Assembly (NCBI GenBank): GCA_004525875.1 | Contig: SPBQ01000069.1 | Span: forward strand, 1 to 8,705 | DNA: 8,705 bases | Source of the DNA: Myxococcales bacterium | GTDB taxonomy: Bacteria; Desulfobacterota_B; Binatia; UBA1149; SPBQ01 | Direction of reading: 5' to 3' | Part shown: positions 1-7,190 of the stretch, in pieces | Numbering within the stretch: position 1 is the first letter of the stretch | Layout of the letters: the number at the start of each line of letters is the position of its first letter | Notes under the pieces: model-generated | What the model saw: the letters and a program-made list of their open reading frames with translations, nothing else | What the model was told of the DNA's origin: nothing | Database searches by the model: none | Position numbers and translations under genes: made by a program

Positions 1-25
1 CATCGTGTGTCGTTCAGGCCGAAGG

Positions 26-48
26 CGTCCCGACTGCGCGGCGGGACG
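26..48 (-). terminator. Possible hairpin terminator downstream of the minus-strand LLM oxidoreductase
   Basis: A perfect 7-bp inverted repeat (CGTCCCG at 26-32, CGGGACG at 42-48) with a 9-nt loop lies 8 bp beyond the stop codon of the minus-strand gene ending at 57. Its position and GC-rich stem suit a transcription-stop hairpin. No run of U follows in the minus-strand transcript, so it is not a canonical intrinsic terminator. It may only stabilise the 3' end or assist Rho-dependent termination. Confidence 0.35.
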
Positions 49-56
49 AGATTGCG

Positions 57-1061
57 TCAAGCAGATGGCTGCATCTCCTGCATGTACCACTCGCAGATCT
101 CCGGCCCCATGTCGGTGGGCAGGCCGAGGATCGGCAGCTCCACACCTGCCTTGCGCCAGTCGCCGAGACGGTCGCGACAGAACCCGGGCTCGCCGGCGAT
201 CACGAGCGCGTTGAGCATCTTCTCGGAGACGGCCGCGGCGGCTTCGTCGCGCTTCTTCTCCTTGTAGAGCCGGTCGACGATCTCGCAGTCCTCGCCGAAT
301 CCCATGCGCGTAAGAAGCGCCTTGTAGTAGTCGCCCATGCCACCGATGTAGAAGGAGATGAGGCCGCGCGCCGAGGAATAGGCCTGGTCGGTGTCGGGCA
401 TCGGGATCACGGTCGTGAACGGTGCGGTGACCACTTGCTCGGGGTCGCGCCCCGATTTCGCAGCGCCTTCGGTGATCCACCTGCGGCCCTCGTCGAGCCG
501 GTCGTAGGGCCAGAACGTCGGCATCCAGCCGTCCGCGACCTCGCCGATCATGCGGATCGCGTTCTCGTTGAGGCATGCGCAGTAGATCGGAACACGGTCG
601 CGCACCGGAGTCATCTCGAGCTTGAAGTTGCGGAACTCCCACAGGTCGGCGCCGGCGTCGGATAGTCGGCCGCCGGCCAGCAGCGTCTGCACAACGCCGA
701 TGTACTGGCGCATGCGCGTGAGAGGCTTCTTGAACGGCGCGCCGTGAAATCCCTCGACCACGCGTTCGCCGGATGTGCCGAGTCCCAGCATGAAACGGCC
801 GTCGGAGATCTCGTCGAGCGTGGCGGCGTGCATCGCGAGCAGCCCGGGCGAGCGGCTGAACACGTTGACGATTCCGGTGCCGATCTTGATGTTCTTCGTG
901 TGGACGGCGATCTCGGTCAGCAGACTGAAGACCTCGTAGGCCCAGGCCTCGGGCAGCCAGAACGAGTCGTAGCCCAGCTCGTCCGCGATCTGCGCGTAGC
1001 GCAGGACGTTCTTACGATCGTAGTTCTTCCAGAAGGCCAGCAGGCCGCTGCGTTCCGTCAT
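57..1061 (-). CDS. LLM-class (luciferase-like) F420/flavin-dependent oxidoreductase
   Basis: A 334-residue protein of the bacterial luciferase-like TIM-barrel family, whose members use FMN or coenzyme F420 for hydride transfer in the cytoplasm. Family signatures are visible: ELGYDSFWLPEAW (28-40), IGTGIVNVFSRSP (60-72), the DEISDGRFMLGLGTSG segment (83-98), EGFHGAPFKKPLTR (103-116) and ADGWMP (176-181). The length is typical. The ATG at 1061 is supported by a Shine-Dalgarno AGGGAG (1069-1074 on the plus strand) 7 nt upstream. It is paralogous to the plus-strand LLM protein at 4652-5680. The shared features include the E-G-aromatic-H-G-x-P…KPLTR block, a Y-x-GGMG motif and a C-terminal RMG segment. 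It diverges from the usual Rv3520c pattern more than that second copy does, for example an Asn/Cys-containing barrel strand (YCACLNEN, 160-167). It is transcribed away from the HAD-like gene across a shared intergenic region. Whether it uses F420 or FMN, and its substrate, cannot be decided from sequence. Confidence 0.9.
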   Translation of the reverse strand: MTERSGLLAFWKNYDRKNVLRYAQIADELGYDSFWLPEAWAYEVFSLLTEIAVHTKNIKIGTGIVNVFSRSPGLLAMHAATLDEISDGRFMLGLGTSGERVVEGFHGAPFKKPLTRMRQYIGVVQTLLAGGRLSDAGADLWEFRNFKLEMTPVRDRVPIYCACLNENAIRMIGEVADGWMPTFWPYDRLDEGRRWITEGAAKSGRDPEQVVTAPFTTVIPMPDTDQAYSSARGLISFYIGGMGDYYKALLTRMGFGEDCEIVDRLYKEKKRDEAAAAVSEKMLNALVIAGEPGFCRDRLGDWRKAGVELPILGLPTDMGPEICEWYMQEMQPSA

Positions 1062-1207
1062 GATGCTTCTCCCTCGACCGGCATGCTTGGTCAGCTGGGC
1101 TATCTACTCGGCCGGCCCCGGAGACGCCACCCGGCTTGCGCCGGGGACGTCGTCCGCGCTACGGTGCCGCGCTTTCCCAGGTGTCCACGACGTCCACCAT
1201 TTCCGGC
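1062..1207. promoter_or_regulatory. Divergent intergenic region with repeated CCGGCATG elements and an inverted repeat
   Basis: This gap separates two divergent genes and must carry the minus-strand promoter and probably the plus-strand one. I see no convincing -35/-10 pair. The 10-mer GACCGGCATG occurs at 1076-1085 and again at 1210-1219 over the plus-strand start codon, and a third CCGGCATG lies at 1203-1210. A 9-bp inverted repeat (GGACGTCGT at 1145-1153, ACGACGTCC at 1187-1195) sits just before the plus-strand start. These could be regulator sites or a leader hairpin. In DNA this GC-rich, short repeats also arise by chance. Confidence 0.3.
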
Positions 1208-2650
1208 ATGACCGGCATGTCCACCGTGAAGACGCCGCGTAGCCGATTCCGCCTCGTGGATCGCTACACCGTCCATGGCGGTGTGGCGCCGCTGGTCGAA
1301 CGCATTTGCGATCTGATCCCGCCCGAGACCGATTTCGTGGTTCTCGATCTCGACAAGACCGTCCATCTTGGCGTGACGCTTGGCGAGGTGCTCGGCTGGG
1401 AGATCCTTTCTGATCCTCGTTGTGCCCGTGCCTTCGTCGACAGCGACGCCGAGGCTGATCCGGAACCGTTCTTCGCGTTGCGACGACCCGTCAGCAGCAC
1501 GGTCAACTTCATCCGTGGGTTGCGCGACTGGGGCCTCGCCGGGCTGATGTATGCGACGACCGTCAAGGCCGGTAACCGCTGGGCCGCGTGGGATCACGTC
1601 CTCGCGCGGCATCTCGGCAGCGAGTACGTCAACGCTGTCCAGGCCGTGCTACGCAACGTCCTGATGGCGCGCGCCTCGTCCTACTCCGCGGGCCAGCTCG
1701 AGGCGTTCGCCGAGCGCGCCTGGCGCCGGAGTCGTCACCGGCTGGTGATCGATGCCGAGGTTGTCCGTCGCATCCGCGATCACTGCCCAGGTCTCAAGGC
1801 CGTCATCGTGTCGAGCGCCTCGACGGCTCCGACCGTCACACACGCCGCGGCCCAGCTGGGCGTCGACGGTTTCATCTCGAGCGACGTCGACCACTACGAC
1901 CGCGAGGGCGAGCGGCTCTCTTCGAGCCCGACGTCCGTGTCTCGCTGGTTCATGGTTCGACGGCCGCGGCAGCTATCGCGACCCGGTGCAGTGTTCCACA
2001 ATTCCTCGGTGGAGAAGGTCCGCCTGTTGCATATGCACCATCCCGAGATGTTCGCGGATGGCGTCGTCTCGGTCGGAATCAGCGACAACAACTTCGGGGA
2101 GGACCGGCACTGGCCGGACTACTTCACGCACGCGGTCGCTCTCAATTCCACGAATCCGTTCTCGCCATTCGTTGGCGCACACGCGCCGTGTCGATCGATC
2201 GCTGTCGTCGATGCTTCGCCCATCGGTGCGCGCCCGATCGGCGACCGCAAGCTCGGTTGGCACGGATCGCTAGCCGATCGGCAGCTGGTTGCGAGTGAGC
2301 TGGCCGGAAGCCTCGGCGAGCGCTGTCTCGAGCGCCTGACCGAGCTTGAAACGTCGCTGCAAAGCGAGCGACAGCGACTTGCCTGCGGACCCGAGACCAC
2401 ACCGCGCCTCGAGCTAGCCGAGGTCGGCGCGCGGATAGCGGCCGCCGTCGACGTCTACAACGAGTCGACGGGGAGCGAGCGCGCAGCCGCGGCACGCCGC
2501 CTGCACGCGCTGGAACGGCGGCTGCGTCAGCTGCGGCGCGATCTCGATCGTTCGACGCGCGGCTGTTCGATCGTCCAGCATGCGCTCGCCGTGCACCTTC
2601 GGCGCGCGGGGATCGAGATTACGGGTCGCGGCGCGCAGATCGCGGCCTGA
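1208..2650 (+). CDS. HAD-superfamily phosphatase-like protein with helical C-terminal extension
   Basis: About 480 residues. Motif I of the haloacid dehalogenase superfamily is clear: VVLDLDKT at 44-51, with Asp47 as presumed nucleophile and Asp49 as acid/base. A hydrophobic strand ending in Ser-Ser (VIVSSAS, serines near 202-203) fits motif II, Lys270 in SSVEK fits motif III, and GISDNNFGED (Asp293 and following acids) fits motif IV with its Mg2+ ligands. The roughly 150 residues between motifs I and II would be a C1-type cap. This layout, and the VALN segment after motif IV, resemble phosphoserine-phosphatase-like HADs, but I do not recognise the specific family or substrate. The last 120 or so residues are Arg/Leu/Glu/Ala-rich and probably helical or coiled. 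No signal peptide or membrane segment is seen. The start is uncertain: ATG at 1208 or 1217, GTG at 1181 and TTG at 1136 are all in frame, and none has a good Shine-Dalgarno sequence. The gene is divergent from the LLM gene on its left and 72 bp upstream of the CoA-ligase operon. Confidence 0.75.
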   Translation: MTGMSTVKTPRSRFRLVDRYTVHGGVAPLVERICDLIPPETDFVVLDLDKTVHLGVTLGEVLGWEILSDPRCARAFVDSDAEADPEPFFALRRPVSSTVNFIRGLRDWGLAGLMYATTVKAGNRWAAWDHVLARHLGSEYVNAVQAVLRNVLMARASSYSAGQLEAFAERAWRRSRHRLVIDAEVVRRIRDHCPGLKAVIVSSASTAPTVTHAAAQLGVDGFISSDVDHYDREGERLSSSPTSVSRWFMVRRPRQLSRPGAVFHNSSVEKVRLLHMHHPEMFADGVVSVGISDNNFGEDRHWPDYFTHAVALNSTNPFSPFVGAHAPCRSIAVVDASPIGARPIGDRKLGWHGSLADRQLVASELAGSLGERCLERLTELETSLQSERQRLACGPETTPRLELAEVGARIAAAVDVYNESTGSERAAAARRLHALERRLRQLRRDLDRSTRGCSIVQHALAVHLRRAGIEITGRGAQIAA

Positions 2651-2722
2651 ACCTCTTCGGCACCGGTTTCGCGATCTTCTGTACATTGCCTAGAAGACGG
2701 CTCGCCGATAGGGTCGCGCGCC
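2651..2722 (+). promoter_or_regulatory. Intergenic gap with imperfect dyad before the acyl-CoA synthetase operon
   Basis: This 72-bp gap contains the most AT-rich stretch nearby, around 2674-2697. It holds the dyad TCTTCT (2675-2680) and AGAAGA (2692-2697), separated by 11 nt. The dyad could be an operator for the downstream operon or a weak hairpin ending the HAD-like gene. No convincing -35/-10 pair was found. A short AGGG (2710-2713) lies 9 nt before the GTG start at 2723 and may be its ribosome binding site. Confidence 0.3.
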
Positions 2723-4648
2723 GTGACCGAACGTTCCGATACCCCCGCGGATACGCATGCGGATACCATAGAAGCGCTTTCGCACAACGATATCCGGCTC
2801 GACCCGTCCGAGCGCGTGCGCGCTGGCGCTCTCGTCGGCGACTACGACGCTTGGTACGACGACTGGGCACGTGAGCCTGACGTCTTCTGGGCGCGAGCGG
2901 CGCGAGAGCTGTACTGGTTCAAGCGCTGGACCGACGTGTCGCGGATCGACGGACCAGCCCACGAGTGGTTCGTCGGGGGGACGACCAACCTTTCGTACAA
3001 CTGCCTGGAGCGGAACCTCGAACGAGGACTCGGCGCGAAAGCGGCGCTGTTTTGCGAGTCGGAACGGGACGCGCCGCGTACGTTCACCTACGCCGATGTC
3101 CTCGACGCGGTCGCCCGCACGGCCAACGCGCTGCGATCACTCGGCGTGGGTCGTGGCGACCGGGTTATCATCTACATGCCCCTCTCCCCCGAGGGCCTGT
3201 TCGCGATGCAGGCCTGTGCGCGCGTCGGCGCGATCCACTCCGTGGTGTATGCAGGCATGGGCTCCGAGGCGCTGCGCTACAGGATCGAGGACTGTCGCGC
3301 CCGCGTCGTGATCTGCACTGACGTGACTTACCGGCGCGGACGCGCGGTTCCGCTGAAGCTGATCGTGGACAGCGCCGTGGACGGTCTCGATTTCGTCGAG
3401 AAGATCGTCGTGCTTCGACGCGATCCGAACACACCGCTCGCTGCGCACGAGGCCGACTTCGCCGCGCTCGTCGGCGACCAGAAGCCGGTGTGCGAGGTGG
3501 AGCCGATGGACGCTTCGGACCCGGCTTTCATCCTCTATACCTCGGGAACCACGGGGAAGCCGAAGGGGGTCGTCCACGTGCACGGCGGCTTCGCGGTGGG
3601 TGTGCATCTGATGATGCAGCACTACTTCGATCCCCGCGAGAAGGACGTCTGGTGGTCCACCTCCGACATCGGCTGGATCGTCGGCCACGCCTACATCTGC
3701 TACGGACCGATGATGGCCGGAGCGTCTCAGGTGATTCGCGGGGGGGCCCCCGACTATCCCGACGCGGGTATCGTGTGGCGCGTGGTCGAGAAGTATCGCG
3801 TCACGACGATGTTCACGGCGCCTACCACGGTGCGGATGTTCATGCGCCTGGGCGAGGATGTTCTGCGTGGGCACGACCGATCGTCGCTCCGGATGTTCTA
3901 TTGCGCCGGCGAGCCCTTCAATCCCGAGGCGTGGGTGTGGGCTCAGGAGCACATCTGTGCCGACGGCGGTCAGGTGGCAGACAACTATTGGCAGACCGAG
4001 ATCGCCAGCCCGATGATCGGGACCTTCCCGGGAATGCAGGGGCGCCCGGGTTACGTCGGCAAGCCGATGCCCGGCGTTCGCCTGAAGGTCGTCGACGGCG
4101 ATGGCAACGCGCTCGGCCCCGGCGAGGGCGGTACGCTCGTGATGGAGCGGCCGGTGCCCTACATGATGCGGACCATCTGGAACGATCCCGAGCGATACGC
4201 AAGCTACTGGAGCGAGAAGCTCGGCGGCTACGTCACGGGCGATATCGCGGTGTGCGACGAGGAAGGATACTGGGCCGTGCTCGGACGCAGCGATGACGTT
4301 CTGAACGTTGCCGGCCATCGCATCGGCACGGCCGAAGTAGAGAGCGCGCTGATCACGCACGAGGCGGTCGCCGAGTCAGCCGTCATCGGGCTGCCCGACG
4401 AGATCAAGGGAGAGCGCATCAAGGCATACGTCGTCGTGAACGGCCGCGAGAGGCGCGAGCGAGACGGTGCGCTCCGAGCCGAGCTCATCGAGCACGTGCG
4501 CGTCGCACTCGGACCGATCGCCCAGCCCTCCGAGCTCGAGTTCATCGATGCGCTCCCCAAAACGCGTTCGGGAAAGATCATGCGCCGCCTGCTCAAGGCG
4601 CGTTCACTGGGCCAGGACGAGGGCGACACATCCACACTGGAGGAATAG
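2723..4648 (+). CDS. Short-chain acyl-CoA synthetase (acetyl/propionyl-CoA synthetase type, AMP-forming)
   Basis: A 641-residue cytoplasmic enzyme of the ANL superfamily that would activate a short carboxylic acid with ATP and CoA through an acyl-adenylate. It has an Acs-type N-terminal domain (DAWYDDWAREPDVFW, then NLSYNCLERNLERG). The phosphate-binding loop TSGTTGKPKG is at 273-282, and GWIVGHAY at 317-324 lies in the acyl pocket. The A5 motif YWQTE at 422-426 keeps the Trp that limits chain length in acetyl-CoA synthetases. The hinge region has TGD (Asp507) and GRSDDVLN (521-528), and the C-terminal catalytic Lys618 is in SGKIMRR. Length matches Acs and PrpE. The Val-Thr pair of classical Acs is Ile-Val here (319-320), nearer to PrpE, which hints at propionate or another small acid rather than strictly acetate. 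Lys618 is also the residue typically controlled by acetylation in this family. The start is GTG with a weak upstream AGGG. The stop is 3 bp before the LLM gene, so the two are almost certainly co-transcribed. Confidence 0.93.
   Translation: MTERSDTPADTHADTIEALSHNDIRLDPSERVRAGALVGDYDAWYDDWAREPDVFWARAARELYWFKRWTDVSRIDGPAHEWFVGGTTNLSYNCLERNLERGLGAKAALFCESERDAPRTFTYADVLDAVARTANALRSLGVGRGDRVIIYMPLSPEGLFAMQACARVGAIHSVVYAGMGSEALRYRIEDCRARVVICTDVTYRRGRAVPLKLIVDSAVDGLDFVEKIVVLRRDPNTPLAAHEADFAALVGDQKPVCEVEPMDASDPAFILYTSGTTGKPKGVVHVHGGFAVGVHLMMQHYFDPREKDVWWSTSDIGWIVGHAYICYGPMMAGASQVIRGGAPDYPDAGIVWRVVEKYRVTTMFTAPTTVRMFMRLGEDVLRGHDRSSLRMFYCAGEPFNPEAWVWAQEHICADGGQVADNYWQTEIASPMIGTFPGMQGRPGYVGKPMPGVRLKVVDGDGNALGPGEGGTLVMERPVPYMMRTIWNDPERYASYWSEKLGGYVTGDIAVCDEEGYWAVLGRSDDVLNVAGHRIGTAEVESALITHEAVAESAVIGLPDEIKGERIKAYVVVNGRERRERDGALRAELIEHVRVALGPIAQPSELEFIDALPKTRSGKIMRRLLKARSLGQDEGDTSTLEE
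4639..4643 (+). promoter_or_regulatory. Strong ribosome binding site for the second LLM oxidoreductase
   Basis: GGAGG lies 8 nt before the ATG at 4652, inside the last codons of the CoA-synthetase gene (stop at 4646-4648). It fixes the LLM start and shows translational coupling within the operon. Confidence 0.85.
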
Positions 4649-4651
4649 GAA

Positions 4652-5680
4652 ATGAAACTGGGTCTCACGGCCGCCGGAATGGGCGCCACCGTCTCGATCG
4701 ACATCGATCTCATTCGCGAGGCCGAGGAGCTCGGCTACGATTCGGTCTGGACGGCCGAGGCCTGGGGCGCCGACGCGATCACACCGCTGGCATGGATCGC
4801 CGGCCAGACATCGAAGATCCAGCTCGGCACCGGCATCATGCAGATGCCGGCGCGTACGCCGGCCATGTGCGCGATGCAGTCCATGACGGTCGACGCCCTG
4901 TCCGGCGGTCGCATGATCGTCGGCCTCGGCCCCTCCGGCCCGCAGGTCATCGAGGGCTGGCACGGTGTGCCGTATGGCAAGCCGCTCACGCGCACACGCG
5001 AGTACATCCAGATTCTGCGTGCGATCTTTCGCCGCGAGGCGCCTGTGGAGTTCGACGGTGTGGAGTACCAGCTACCTTACAGAGGTCCCGGCGCAAGCGG
5101 GCTGGGCAAGCCGCTGCGCAGCATCCTGCACGGCCGTGCCGACATCCCCATCGTCACCGCTACCATTTCGCCCGGCGGCGTCAAGGTGGCCGCGGAGCTG
5201 GCGGACGGCTTCATGCCGATCTGGGTCAGCGCCGAAGGGCTGTCCCAGTTCGACGAGCCGATCGCGCGCGGCTTCGCCAAGGCCGGCGGAGACAAGTCGT
5301 CCGCGGACTTTGAGATTCTCCCGATGATCAACGTCATCATCAACGACAACTTCGCGAAATGTCGCGATCTACTGAAGCCCGCCATCGCGTTGTATGTGGG
5401 TGGCATGGGTGCGCGCGGCAAGAATTTCTACAACAACCTCGTCTCGCGGATGGGCTGGGAAGGTCCCGCCCGAAAGATCCAGGACCTCTATCTGGACGGC
5501 AAGAAGAAGGAGGCCACCGCCGAGGTTCCCGACGATCTCGTCGACGCGATCTGTCTGGTGGGACCCAAGGAGCGCGTGCGCGACGGTCTTGCGGTGTGGG
5601 AAGCCTCCAAGGCGACGATGCTCGTGCTGCAGGGGCCGAATTCCGAAACGCTGCGGACGATGGCCGAGCTCTGCCTGTAG
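4652..5680 (+). CDS. LLM-class F420-dependent oxidoreductase, Rv3520c-like
   Basis: A 342-residue luciferase-like barrel protein. Its motifs match what I recall of the Rv3520c family of probable coenzyme F420-dependent oxidoreductases: ELGYDSVWTAEAWGAD (26-41), QLGTGIMQMPARTPAM (57-72), DALSGGRMIVGLGPSGPQV (81-99), EGWHGVPYGKPLTRTREY (101-118), GLGKPL (150-155), ADGFMPIW (184-191) and YVGGMGARGKNFYNN (248-262). Members act in the cytoplasm with F420H2 or F420 on substrates that are mostly unknown. Rv3520c itself lies in the mycobacterial cholesterol-catabolic (KstR) gene region. The start is set by GGAGG 8 nt upstream. It is separated from the acyl-CoA synthetase by only 3 bp, so it probably acts on a CoA ester or on the acid supplied to that ligase. 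It is a paralogue of the minus-strand gene at 57-1061. F420 use is a family inference. FMN cannot be excluded without knowing whether the host makes F420. Confidence 0.93.
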   Translation: MKLGLTAAGMGATVSIDIDLIREAEELGYDSVWTAEAWGADAITPLAWIAGQTSKIQLGTGIMQMPARTPAMCAMQSMTVDALSGGRMIVGLGPSGPQVIEGWHGVPYGKPLTRTREYIQILRAIFRREAPVEFDGVEYQLPYRGPGASGLGKPLRSILHGRADIPIVTATISPGGVKVAAELADGFMPIWVSAEGLSQFDEPIARGFAKAGGDKSSADFEILPMINVIINDNFAKCRDLLKPAIALYVGGMGARGKNFYNNLVSRMGWEGPARKIQDLYLDGKKKEATAEVPDDLVDAICLVGPKERVRDGLAVWEASKATMLVLQGPNSETLRTMAELCL

Positions 5681-5766
5681 ATAGAAAGGGCCTCCAGGCG
5701 TTGCGTTGGCGCGCCGCCTCCACGGCCGATCGCTCCGTCCGGCCTGCCGCGAGGTTCTCCGGCGCG

Positions 5767-6270
5767 GTGAACGTCCCCGTGCTCTCGTATCTGCTTGTGC
5801 TCGGCCTGCTCGGAGCCTGCTCGTCGGGTGCTTCGCAATCCGGAGAAGGCTCGGTCATCGAGGGCACGGCGGTGGTTGTCGACGGCGACGGGGTGGAGAT
5901 CGACGGTCGCAAGATTCGGCTGTTCGGCATCGATGCGCCCGAGACCGGGCAGTACTGCGAACGCGACGACGGCGTCCGGTGGCGCTGTGGACAGTACTCC
6001 ACCGTCGAGCTCGATCGCCTTGCAGGCGGGCGTCGGCTCAGCTGTGAGGTGAAGGACGTCGATCCCTACGATCGGCCGGTCGCCGTCTGCCGCGCGGGCG
6101 ACCGCGACATCGCCGCCGAGCAGGTGCGTGGGGGCTGGGCGGTCGCCTACCGGCGCTACTCGGAACGTTACATCGAGCTGGAGGACGAGGCGCGCCGGGC
6201 CCGCCGCGGAGTCTGGCAAGGCTCGTTCGAGAAGCCGTGGGACTGGCGGCGCCGGATGCGCGAGAACTAG
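5767..6270 (+). CDS. Staphylococcal-nuclease-like (thermonuclease family) lipoprotein
   Basis: A protein of about 167 residues with an N-terminal hydrophobic signal ending in the lipobox LGAC (Cys18), predicting export and lipid anchoring outside the cytoplasmic membrane. The rest is a single SNase domain (OB-fold, Ca2+-dependent phosphodiesterase). The metal/catalytic set is intact: Asp39/Asp41 in DGDG, then Arg51, Asp56 and Glu59 in IRLFGIDAPE with the same spacing as Arg35/Asp40/Glu43 of S. aureus nuclease, and Arg103 in DPYDRPVAVC for Arg87. Four further cysteines (64, 74, 93, 108) could form two disulfides, as fits an extracytoplasmic enzyme. The start is uncertain. GTG 5767 has GAGG 12 nt upstream but gives an n-region without positive charge. 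An in-frame TTG at 5701 behind GAAAGGG (5684-5690) would add an Arg-rich n-region of 22 residues. It follows the LLM gene by 86 bp and precedes the transporter by 10 bp. Expected role: degrading extracellular nucleic acid, or envelope nucleic-acid turnover. Confidence 0.87.
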   Translation: MNVPVLSYLLVLGLLGACSSGASQSGEGSVIEGTAVVVDGDGVEIDGRKIRLFGIDAPETGQYCERDDGVRWRCGQYSTVELDRLAGGRRLSCEVKDVDPYDRPVAVCRAGDRDIAAEQVRGGWAVAYRRYSERYIELEDEARRARRGVWQGSFEKPWDWRRRMREN

Positions 6271-6280
6271 ACGCCGCTGC

Positions 6281-7117
6281 ATGCAGATGGAATGGACTCT
6301 GGTGGGGCTCGTGCTGCTGTCGGCGCTGCTGCACGCGAGCTGGAACGCGGTGACCAAGGCGAGCCGCGATCCCTTGCTCAACATCAGCGTCGTGAGCTGC
6401 ACAGGCGCGTTGGTCGCCGGCACGGCCGCGATTTTCTTGCCGCTGCCGGCGCGCGCCGCCTGGCCGTACCTGGCCGCCACGACGCTTGTTCACTTCGTCT
6501 ACCAGATCGTGCTGGTGCGTGCGTACACGCTCGGCGACCTTAGCCAAGTCTATCCCATCGCGCGCGGACTGGCCCCGCTCGGCGTTGCGTTGCTCGCCGC
6601 GCTGACGGCAGGTGAGATGCCGGCGACGATGCAGGCCATCGGCCTGGTGCTGGCTTCCGGCGCGATCGCCAGCCTCGGTATCCCGGCGGCGGGCACCTCA
6701 CCGACCGCGACGCGAAGCGCCGTGCTGACGGCGGTTCTCATCAGCGCCTACACGACGCTCGACGGCCTGGGCGTGCGCTGCGCCGGCTCGCCGTTCTCGT
6801 ACGCCGCCTGGGTGCTCTGGCTGTACGCGATTCCGATCGCGGTCACGGCGGCGATCGTCCGGCGCGGCGCCGTAGTCGACTTCCTGCGCTCCGAGGGGGC
6901 GCGTGCCGCGGCCGGCGGGCTCATGGCAATCGTGGGCTACACGGTGGTTCTGTGGGCGCTGTCGCAGGGGCCGATGGCCGCGGTCGCGGCGCTGCGCGAG
7001 ACCAGTGTGATCTTCGCCACCCTGGTCGGCGTGTGCATGCTTGGCGAGCGCTTCGGCCGGCGGCGCATCCTGGCGAGCATCGCCCTGGCCGCCGGCCTGA
7101 TCCTGGTCCAGGCATAA
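6281..7117 (+). CDS. EamA/DMT-superfamily membrane transporter
   Basis: A 278-residue, highly hydrophobic protein with about ten predicted membrane segments arranged as two EamA repeats, the usual size for drug/metabolite transporters of the inner membrane. The N-terminal segment LLSALLHASWNAVTKASRDP resembles the HASWN-containing subgroup of EamA proteins. The first repeat ends with AYTLGDLSQVYPIARGLAPL, and the second with ALSQGPMAAVAALRETSV followed by GERFGRRR. These proteins export or import small metabolites (amino acids, purines, sugars and others), and the substrate is not predictable. ATG at 6281 and ATG at 6287 are both possible starts. Neither has a clear Shine-Dalgarno sequence, so translation may be coupled to the nuclease gene ending 10 bp upstream. 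Confidence 0.85.
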   Translation: MQMEWTLVGLVLLSALLHASWNAVTKASRDPLLNISVVSCTGALVAGTAAIFLPLPARAAWPYLAATTLVHFVYQIVLVRAYTLGDLSQVYPIARGLAPLGVALLAALTAGEMPATMQAIGLVLASGAIASLGIPAAGTSPTATRSAVLTAVLISAYTTLDGLGVRCAGSPFSYAAWVLWLYAIPIAVTAAIVRRGAVVDFLRSEGARAAAGGLMAIVGYTVVLWALSQGPMAAVAALRETSVIFATLVGVCMLGERFGRRRILASIALAAGLILVQA

Positions 7118-7143
7118 CGGGCCTGCACCCGCCCCGCGCACCG

Positions 7144-7172
7144 TTCACTTGGTCGCGCGACCGGAGTACGCT
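7144..7172 (+). promoter_or_regulatory. Candidate promoter and 12-bp palindrome upstream of the repeat protein
   Basis: TTCACT (7144-7149) and TACGCT (7167-7172), 17 nt apart, match a sigma70-type -35/-10 at 4/6 and 3/6 positions, which is weak. Between them is a perfect 12-bp palindrome GGTCGCGCGACC (7151-7162), placed where a repressor would block polymerase. Transcription would begin about 25 nt before the start codon region. Confidence 0.25.
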
Positions 7173-7190
7173 GCGTGCGGAAACATTTGC

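Noticed and set aside
2651..2722. Search for a KstR-type operator (TnnAAC…GTTnnA) before the CoA-ligase operon
   Set aside because: No such dyad is present. The link to the cholesterol regulon rests only on the Rv3520c-like family, not on a binding site.
3137..4360. Long minus-strand open frame opposite the acyl-CoA synthetase
   Set aside because: It is His/Arg/Ala-rich without any family motif and lies wholly opposite a strongly supported gene. It is a codon-bias shadow typical of high-GC DNA.
5488..6480. Minus-strand open frame opposite the LLM end, nuclease and transporter start
   Set aside because: No recognisable motif, and it is antisense to three supported genes. Treated as a shadow.
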